From assembly GCA_945882215.1 (NCBI GenBank), contig CAMCWM010000042.1, forward strand, positions 1 to 32,004: a DNA stretch of 32,004 bases, read 5' to 3'. This stretch comes from Akkermansia muciniphila. GTDB lineage: Bacteria; Verrucomicrobiota; Verrucomicrobiia; Verrucomicrobiales; Verrucomicrobiaceae. The position numbers and the translations under genes are program-made. The notes below the pieces were generated by a model. That model did no database searches, was not told the origin of the DNA, and saw only the letters and a program-made list of their open reading frames with translations. Positions 25,530 to 32,004 of the stretch are shown here, piece by piece (the first letter of the stretch is position 1; each line of letters opens with the position of its first letter).

Positions 25530-28500
25530 ATGCCCGCCAAATCCCTCCACGAGCCCATTGCTATTATCGGAATCGGATGTCGTTTGCCAGGAGGAGCAAA
25601 CAATGCCCAGTCCTACTGGCAGATGCTGCTCAATGGCGTGGACGCCGTGCGCGAGATAAGCCCGGACCGCTGGGATCTGCGTGCTTATTTTGACCCAGAA
25701 CAGGGCAAACCAGGCAAGACCTACTCGAAATGGGCGGGATTGATCGAAAACATTGATCAATTTGATCCGCAGTTCTTCGGCATCTCGCGTCGCGAAGCGT
25801 CGTTCATTGATCCACAACACCGCATGCTGCTGGAGGCGGCCTGGGAGGCGCTGGAGGACGCCGGACAGCAAGTGGACATCACCAAAGGGGATGACACAGG
25901 CGTCTTCGTCGGCATTTCCACCAGCGATTATGCGAATCTCCAGATCGCAGACTCTTCCCGGTCCTTGGTGGACGCCTATTCGGCCACGGGTGTCGCCATG
26001 AGCATTGCGGCGAACCGCATTTCGTACGCGCTGAACTTGCAGGGGCCCAGTCTTGCGGTGGACACCGCCTGCTCCTCCTCGCTTGTCGCCGTTCATCTTG
26101 CCTGCCAGGCGATTTGGAATCACGAATGCCACCGCGCAATCGCAGCCGGTGTGAATTGCCTCATCACACCGCACCTTTTCATCGCGTTTTCCAGCATGGG
26201 CATGCTGTCCCCCGATGGCCGGTGCAAGGCCTTCGACGCCAGCGCGAATGGTTTCGTCCGTGGTGAAGGTGTAGGCGCGGTGTGTTTGAAGCCCCTGTCC
26301 GCCGCGCTGGCGGCGGGTGATCCCATTTACGCTCTAATCCGCAGCACGGCAGTCAATCAGGATGGACGAACCACGGGAATGACCGTGCCGAGCCGGAGTT
26401 CGCAGGAAGCACTGGTGTTGGAAGCCTGCCGGCTGGCGGGAGTATCACCCCATGAGATCCAATACGTCGAGGCCCATGGCACTGGCACAGCCGTCGGTGA
26501 TCCGATCGAAACCAGCGCTCTCGGCACCGTGCTCGGAGCAGGCCGCCCTGCAGGCGAGGAATGCCTGATCGGCTCGGTCAAAGCCAACATCGGCCACTTG
26601 GAATCTGGCGCTGGCATTGCAGGCATCATCAAAGCAGCCTTGTGTCTCAAGCACGGCATGGTGCCTCCCAATCTGCACTTCAAGAACCCAAATCCCGCCA
26701 TCGATTTCGAGAAATTGCGGTTGAAAGTTCCGGTGCATTCCACCCCGCTTAAACGGGACGCGAAACACCGGCTGCTGGCGTGCATCAACTCCTTCGGTTT
26801 CGGCGGCACCAATGCGCATGCCATTCTGGAAGGACCTCCGGCAGCAGCGGCACCCGCCCGCCACACAGGCACCGACGGCCGTCTCCTGATGCTGCCGCTC
26901 TACGCGCGCGGCGGCGACACCGCGCTGGACGCCGTGGCCAAATCCTTCCACGACCACATTGCATCCGTCATTGCGGATGACTCCATTTCACTCACGGACA
27001 TCTGCGCTGCCGCGGCGAGGCGCCGCACCCATCACGAGCAACGGCTCGTTGTGCAGGGGGCTGACAAAAAGGAGATGCTCGCGTCGCTCACCTCTCATTT
27101 GCGTGGCGAAGCCGTTCCGGGCCTGAGCGTCGGCAGAGCCGTCAAAAATGCCAAGGCAGTGTTTGTCTTCAGCGGTCAGGGGCCGCAGTGGTGGGCCATG
27201 GGGCGTGAACTCATGCAGGAAGAGCCGGTTTTCCGGCAAATGCTTCAGGCCTGTGATGACGAGTTGATCAAACTGGGAGACTGGTCTCTCATGGAAGAAC
27301 TCAGCCGTGACGAGCAGACCTCGCGCATGAACGAGACCGAGTTTGCCCAGCCGGCGATTTTTGCCCTTCAAGTCGCTCTCGCCGCACTTTGGAAGTCATG
27401 GGGCATCCAGCCCTCGGCAGTGGTGGGCCACAGCGTGGGCGAAGTTGCTGCGGCACACGAGGCCGGCGTGCTGGATCTCCCGGCGGCCATCCGCGTCATT
27501 TATCATCGTGGCAGATGCATGGAGCACGCCCCCGAACGTGGCAAAATGATCGCCGCCGCGCTCACTCGCGAGGAAGCTTTGGAAAAAATCGCCGCCTATG
27601 GAGGCAGGCTCTCCCTGGCGGCCGTAAACGGGCACCGCATGGTGTCCATTTCTGGTGACGCGGATGCGGTGGATGAATTGTTCCAGCAGTTGGAGCAGCT
27701 CCAGTTGTATGTGCGTCAGGTTCCCGTCAACTATGCCTTCCACAGCGCACACATGGACCCCGTGCAGGCCGAACTGGCCGCCGCGCTGAACGAACTGCGG
27801 CCCCAGACAGCCAAACTGCCGATTTATTCCACCGTGACGGGACAGCAGGCAGAGGGAGTTCTCTTTGACGCGGACTACTGGTGGCAGAACGTTCGACAGA
27901 CCGTTTTGTTCGCTCCGGCCATTGATGCGCTCATCGCCGCAGGCCACATTCACTTTGTGGAGATCAGCGCGCATCCGGTGCTCTCAGGTTCCATCTCAGA
28001 ATGTTTGGCAGCCGCCGATTGCAGCGGCCTCGTGCAGCCCTCCCTGCGGCGACAAAAGCCGGAGCGTGCCACCATGCTGGAGTCGCTGGGCTCACTGCAT
28101 GCGCATGGACACACGGTTCGCTGGGAGACTTTCTATCCCACCTCCTCCTCCCTGATTCCAATCCCGCGTTACCCTTGGCAAAAAGACTCGTACTGGGAAG
28201 AGCCTGAATTGACCCATCGGCGACGCATCCATCCTCAACTGAATCCACTCATCCGGCTGCCGCTGAACACGATTCATCCCACATGGGAGTCCAGCTTGGA
28301 AAAGCGGGTCATCTCGTGGCTGTCGGACCACCGGGTGGGTCAGTACATCATTTTTCCAGGCGCAGCATATCTGGAAATGGCCCTGGCAGCCGGAAAGGAG
28401 CTTTATGGCGGCCAATCACTCGTCATCGAAGAATTCGACATCAAGCGCGCCTGTGGTGTCCCGGCTGGAGAAGAAGCACCCCTGATCCAGATTGCCATTC

Positions 28501-31500
28501 AGCCAGCGGAATCATCGTTCATCATTCAGAGCTCACTCACTCTAGAACCGCCCAACTGGATCAAGCACGTCTCCGGACGAATGCGCACTGAAGTGACACC
28601 ACCGCCGCCGCCACAGATCGACATGATGGCCGTCAAGAGCCGATGCACCGCCGAGATGGATGCTGCGGCCTTCTATCAGGCTGCCAGCCGCATTGAGCTC
28701 AATTACGGCCCCCTGTTTCAAGCCGTGGTGCATAGTTGGTCAAATGACGACGAGGCGCTGGCCAGGATAGAAATGCCCGAAAAGCTGCTTGCTGAACTGG
28801 ACGTCCATCAATTGCATCCCGTGCTGCTTGACTGCTGTTTCCAGGCCGCGATCGCCATTCCGGCAGATGGTTTGTATCTTCCCTCCAGAATCGAGCGCTT
28901 GCGTTGTTACGCGAAGCCGCCGGCCCGGCTCTTCGCCTACATCAGGAAAACGAAACTGGTCCCCCAGAAGATCACCGTCGGTGACCTCCTGCTGCTTGAT
29001 GACGAAGGCAATGTCCTGGTGGAGATCACCGGCTATGCCTGCAAATTCGCCGGCGCGGGTTCCCTGCCGGGATCTGGAGTCCAGGCGGAATGGCTCTATG
29101 ATTCACAATGGCAGATCGCCCCCCTCGCTGACAAGTTTGCGATGAGCCGGACAGATCATCTGCCCGCGCCTGCCACCATGGCAGCGGTACTGCGCAAGGA
29201 AGCTGCCCGATTTGCCGCCAGTCTCGGATTGCACCAGCGCTATCAAGATTGGCAGGCGCGTCTTCACGGCCTGTGCCACGCCTATGTTCTCTCTGCCTTC
29301 AAAACACTCGGCTGGCAGCCCAGAGTGCGGGACATCATCACCGCAGAGAGCCTGATCGAACAAATGCGCGTGATCCCAGACCGCGAGCGAATGGTTCATC
29401 AACTCCTGGCCCTGCTGGAACAGGGGGGCGTGCTCAAGACAGAACATTCAGGCAGGAACTCTCTGCAAAAATCCTGGGTGGTGGTGGAGAAACCCGCCGC
29501 GCTGAATATTGGCAAGGCTTGGCGTGACATCGTCTTTCACTTTCCAGCCTTTCACCCAGAACTCATCCTGTTGGATCGATGCGCGGGCAATCTGGCTGCA
29601 GTGCTGCGCGGCGAGGTCGCGGGAGAGAAGCTTCTTTCCGCAAACATGCTGGAGCATTTCCAGGCATCCTCCGTTTTCACGCGGGTTGCCAATCATCTCG
29701 TCGCAGAGGCCGTTACTGCCGCTCTCGCACGCCTTCCGGAGGGCAGGCGCGTCAGGATTCTCGAAATCGGTGCTGGAACAGGCGGCGTGACCGCTCATGT
29801 GCTGCATTGCCTGCCATCCGCTGTCACCGATTATTGCTACAGCGACTTCACCAACGACTTCTTCAATCAAGCGGAGCAAAAGTTCGGTGATTATCCGTTC
29901 GTGCGTTATCAAGTGTTCGATCCCGGTCTGCCACCAGAGGATCAAGGGTTTGCCGATGACCGGTTTGACATCATTCTGGCTTCCAATGCGCTCTCGCTTG
30001 CCGATGACGTGCAGACCGCATTGCTTCACACACGGCGGTTGCTTGCATCGGAAGGATTGCTGCTCGTGGTGGAGACTGACCGGCCTTCGCCGTGGCATCA
30101 TCTGGTTTTAGGCATGAACGAACGCTGGTGGAGTTCCCAAGACACCGCGCTGCGTCCCTGCCAGCCGCTCCTCAAAGCCGCAGACTGGCGCAAACTGCTG
30201 GCGGCGGCGGACTTCGCCCGCATAGAGGCCGTCTCAGACATCACCAGCAAGGAACAGCCGGGACAGGTGCTCCTGCTTGCACGTGGACCGGAGATCGCCC
30301 CCGCTTCTCTGCCAACCGCAGAATCATCCACAACCGGAAACAGCGGCTGGGTGCTGTTTGCTGACCAAGGAGGCGTCGCAGATGCCCTCGCCGCCACTCT
30401 CAGGGATCAAGGTGGAAACTGTCTCCTGGTGAAGCCCGGACCGGAATATCAACGCATTTCAGACAGTGAAGTTCGCATCCGCCCTTCTGAACGAGAGGAT
30501 TATGCGAAACTTTTTTCGGCCGGTCAATACCCTGAGCACCTGCTTGGCGTCATTCATCTCTGGAGTCTCGACGCGCCTGCGGGATCGGACGTCACTACTG
30601 CGGAGATCGCCTCCGCTCAGTCTCTCGTCTGTCACAGTCCGCTGTGCTTGGTCCAGGCCCTCAGTGCTGCGGGCCTGTCAGCTTTGCCTCGTCTGTCATT
30701 CATCACGCGTGGCGCGCAGCCCGTCGGGCAGCATCTCACCGGTGTGTCCATGGCGCGGTCACCGCTTGCTGGTCTCGTTCGCGTGATCATGAACGAGCAT
30801 CCGGATCTGAGCTGCCGCTGCATCGACCTCGATCCCGCAGCCACGGTGGACGAAACACCTTTGCTCGTGTCGGAATTGCTGTCGGAAAGCGCTGAGGACG
30901 AGATCGCCTGGCGTGCCGAGGCACGCTACGTGCATCGCTTGGTGCGGAGTTCGCTGGATCTGCCGCCACAACTGCCGCTGGCTTCCCTCAAGCAAGGTCA
31001 GTGCTATCGCCTCGAGTCGGCCAAACCAGGATCGCTCGATAAACTGGTATTCCATGTCAAGGACCGCATCCCGCCCGGTCGCGGCCAGGTGGAGATCGAA
31101 ATTTGCGCCGCAGCCCTGAATTTCCGCGATGTGATGAAAGCGCTCGGCATCTACCCCGCCGAGGCGGAAGATGCCATGTTGCTAGGCGATGAATGCGCCG
31201 GTCGTATTGTCAGGGTCGGTGAAGGCGTGACCCAATTTCAACCCGGTGACGAGGTCATGGCGCTGGCTGTCGGATGTTTCAGCACTCATGTGACGACAAT
31301 GGCTCATGCCGTTCTGCCGAAACCGGCACATCTGACAATGGAGGAGGCCGCAACGGTGATGGTCACCTACCTCACCGCCTCCTACGCCCTCATTCATCAG
31401 GGCAGGATGACGAGGGGGGAGCGCGTCTTGATTCATGCAGGCACTGGTGGCGTCGGACAGGCCGCTATCAGGCTTGCCCAAGCCGCAGGTGCTGAAATCT

Positions 31501-32004
31501 TCGCCACAGCAGGCAGCGAAGAAAAACGCAGTTTCCTCCGAAAAATCGGCGTGCCGCATGTGCTTGACTCGCGCACGCTCACCTTCGCCGAGGAGATCAT
31601 GAAGATCACCCGGGATGAGGGCATCGACATCGTGCTCAACTCGCTCGCTGGTGAGGCCATCCATCAGAGCCTTTCTGTCCTGCGCCAGTACGGCCGCTTT
31701 CTCGAAATCGGCAAACGTGACATCTACGAGGACACCAAGGTGGGCCTGTTTGCCTTCCGCAAAAACCTGTCGTATCACGCCATTGACCTCGGTCATGCGC
31801 TCGATCCGCGCAATTCGAAGGGCCTCCTGCGCAGCATGCGACAGCTTATCACGAGCAGGAAGCTGCCGCCGCTTCCCTTCCGCACCTTCGCCCTCTCCGA
31901 CGCCGCACACGCCTTCCGTTATATCACCCAGGCACGTCAGATCGGCAAGGTGGTGCTTAACGTCGCGGATGCCAGCACCCGCCTCACCGCTGATGTGCCG
32001 CCCG
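25530..32004 (+). CDS. Type I polyketide synthase, highly reducing, C-methylating (partial, runs off right edge)
   Basis: At least 2158 residues with no stop in the window. Ketosynthase ~8-434: Cys181 (DTACSSS), His316 (EAHGTGT), His356 (IGHLESG). Acyltransferase ~545-850: Ser635 in GHSVGE and His738 in YAFHS; a hydrophobic residue after the Ser and AFH rather than ASH suggest malonyl-CoA. Dehydratase ~900-1190: His934 in DHRVGQYIIFPGAAY and Asp1101 in LLDCCFQ. Methyltransferase ~1250-1530: SAM loop ILEIGAGTGG (1414-1419 core). A Rossmann-like stretch ~1580-1830 probably is the structural half of a ketoreductase. Enoylreductase ~1840-2140: LNFRDV (1863-1868) and NADPH loop HAGTGGVGQ (1969-1977). 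KR and ACP are expected next. The start is chosen at the ATG before EPIAIIGIGCRLPG; no loading module precedes KS. The order matches iterative highly reducing PKSs of fungi and bacteria. Confidence 0.95.
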   Translation, partial: MPAKSLHEPIAIIGIGCRLPGGANNAQSYWQMLLNGVDAVREISPDRWDLRAYFDPEQGKPGKTYSKWAGLIENIDQFDPQFFGISRREASFIDPQHRMLLEAAWEALEDAGQQVDITKGDDTGVFVGISTSDYANLQIADSSRSLVDAYSATGVAMSIAANRISYALNLQGPSLAVDTACSSSLVAVHLACQAIWNHECHRAIAAGVNCLITPHLFIAFSSMGMLSPDGRCKAFDASANGFVRGEGVGAVCLKPLSAALAAGDPIYALIRSTAVNQDGRTTGMTVPSRSSQEALVLEACRLAGVSPHEIQYVEAHGTGTAVGDPIETSALGTVLGAGRPAGEECLIGSVKANIGHLESGAGIAGIIKAALCLKHGMVPPNLHFKNPNPAIDFEKLRLKVPVHSTPLKRDAKHRLLACINSFGFGGTNAHAILEGPPAAAAPARHTGTDGRLLMLPLYARGGDTALDAVAKSFHDHIASVIADDSISLTDICAAAARRRTHHEQRLVVQGADKKEMLASLTSHLRGEAVPGLSVGRAVKNAKAVFVFSGQGPQWWAMGRELMQEEPVFRQMLQACDDELIKLGDWSLMEELSRDEQTSRMNETEFAQPAIFALQVALAALWKSWGIQPSAVVGHSVGEVAAAHEAGVLDLPAAIRVIYHRGRCMEHAPERGKMIAAALTREEALEKIAAYGGRLSLAAVNGHRMVSISGDADAVDELFQQLEQLQLYVRQVPVNYAFHSAHMDPVQAELAAALNELRPQTAKLPIYSTVTGQQAEGVLFDADYWWQNVRQTVLFAPAIDALIAAGHIHFVEISAHPVLSGSISECLAAADCSGLVQPSLRRQKPERATMLESLGSLHAHGHTVRWETFYPTSSSLIPIPRYPWQKDSYWEEPELTHRRRIHPQLNPLIRLPLNTIHPTWESSLEKRVISWLSDHRVGQYIIFPGAAYLEMALAAGKELYGGQSLVIEEFDIKRACGVPAGEEAPLIQIAIQPAESSFIIQSSLTLEPPNWIKHVSGRMRTEVTPPPPPQIDMMAVKSRCTAEMDAAAFYQAASRIELNYGPLFQAVVHSWSNDDEALARIEMPEKLLAELDVHQLHPVLLDCCFQAAIAIPADGLYLPSRIERLRCYAKPPARLFAYIRKTKLVPQKITVGDLLLLDDEGNVLVEITGYACKFAGAGSLPGSGVQAEWLYDSQWQIAPLADKFAMSRTDHLPAPATMAAVLRKEAARFAASLGLHQRYQDWQARLHGLCHAYVLSAFKTLGWQPRVRDIITAESLIEQMRVIPDRERMVHQLLALLEQGGVLKTEHSGRNSLQKSWVVVEKPAALNIGKAWRDIVFHFPAFHPELILLDRCAGNLAAVLRGEVAGEKLLSANMLEHFQASSVFTRVANHLVAEAVTAALARLPEGRRVRILEIGAGTGGVTAHVLHCLPSAVTDYCYSDFTNDFFNQAEQKFGDYPFVRYQVFDPGLPPEDQGFADDRFDIILASNALSLADDVQTALLHTRRLLASEGLLLVVETDRPSPWHHLVLGMNERWWSSQDTALRPCQPLLKAADWRKLLAAADFARIEAVSDITSKEQPGQVLLLARGPEIAPASLPTAESSTTGNSGWVLFADQGGVADALAATLRDQGGNCLLVKPGPEYQRISDSEVRIRPSEREDYAKLFSAGQYPEHLLGVIHLWSLDAPAGSDVTTAEIASAQSLVCHSPLCLVQALSAAGLSALPRLSFITRGAQPVGQHLTGVSMARSPLAGLVRVIMNEHPDLSCRCIDLDPAATVDETPLLVSELLSESAEDEIAWRAEARYVHRLVRSSLDLPPQLPLASLKQGQCYRLESAKPGSLDKLVFHVKDRIPPGRGQVEIEICAAALNFRDVMKALGIYPAEAEDAMLLGDECAGRIVRVGEGVTQFQPGDEVMALAVGCFSTHVTTMAHAVLPKPAHLTMEEAATVMVTYLTASYALIHQGRMTRGERVLIHAGTGGVGQAAIRLAQAAGAEIFATAGSEEKRSFLRKIGVPHVLDSRTLTFAEEIMKITRDEGIDIVLNSLAGEAIHQSLSVLRQYGRFLEIGKRDIYEDTKVGLFAFRKNLSYHAIDLGHALDPRNSKGLLRSMRQLITSRKLPPLPFRTFALSDAAHAFRYITQARQIGKVVLNVADASTRLTADVPP

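Noticed and set aside
25461..26957. Minus-strand frames opposite the ketosynthase
   Set aside because: They lie opposite the clear KS domain and have no family features.

Overview
The window reads as chromosomal DNA of a GC-rich Verrucomicrobiota bacterium, probably Prosthecobacter-like. This is inferred from its mix of families: a DUF1080 protein, a secreted protein with two PPC domains, a Tat-exported Gfo/Idh/MocA oxidoreductase, a secreted FAD_oxidored protein with a golvesin-like C-terminal domain, and a propeller-PHP fusion. Nearly every gene lacks a Shine-Dalgarno sequence. No rRNA, tRNA or CRISPR array was seen.

Left part (1-9.1 kb): a PfkB sugar kinase (+), then a small membrane protein and ribulokinase AraB (both -). 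A + strand run follows: a secreted unknown, a DUF1080 protein, a secreted dienelactone-hydrolase-like protein and a TraB/GumN-like protein. It ends at a strong bidirectional hairpin terminator facing a convergent PPC-domain protein. The small membrane gene next to araB lies between two copies of the last ~25 bp of araB, which looks like a scar of insertion. A pair of inverted GTAG-footed REP sequences lies between the DUF1080 and dienelactone hydrolase genes.

Middle part (9.2-20.6 kb): the FAD-dependent exported oxidoreductase (-), then a REP-associated tyrosine transposase (RAYT) sitting between two ~210 bp direct repeats, each built of three REP hairpins, with a further inverted REP pair outside. 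Next come a propeller-PHP hydrolase fusion (+), the Gfo/Idh/MocA protein (-), a coupled pair of small genes of unknown role (-), an iscA-hscB iron-sulfur pair (+) and a Gln-rich coiled-coil membrane protein (-).

Right part (20.6-32 kb): two tandem paralogous FtsX-type ABC permeases of identical length (788 aa each, -), diverging from a large type I polyketide synthase (+) that runs off the right edge. The visible part is KS-AT-DH-MT-(pseudoKR)-ER. This is the order of a C-methylating highly reducing iterative PKS; KR and ACP are expected just outside. The PKS and the twin permeases face away from a 146 bp shared intergenic region and are the best candidate for an undescribed system: synthesis of a methyl-branched reduced acyl chain and its export or membrane placement.
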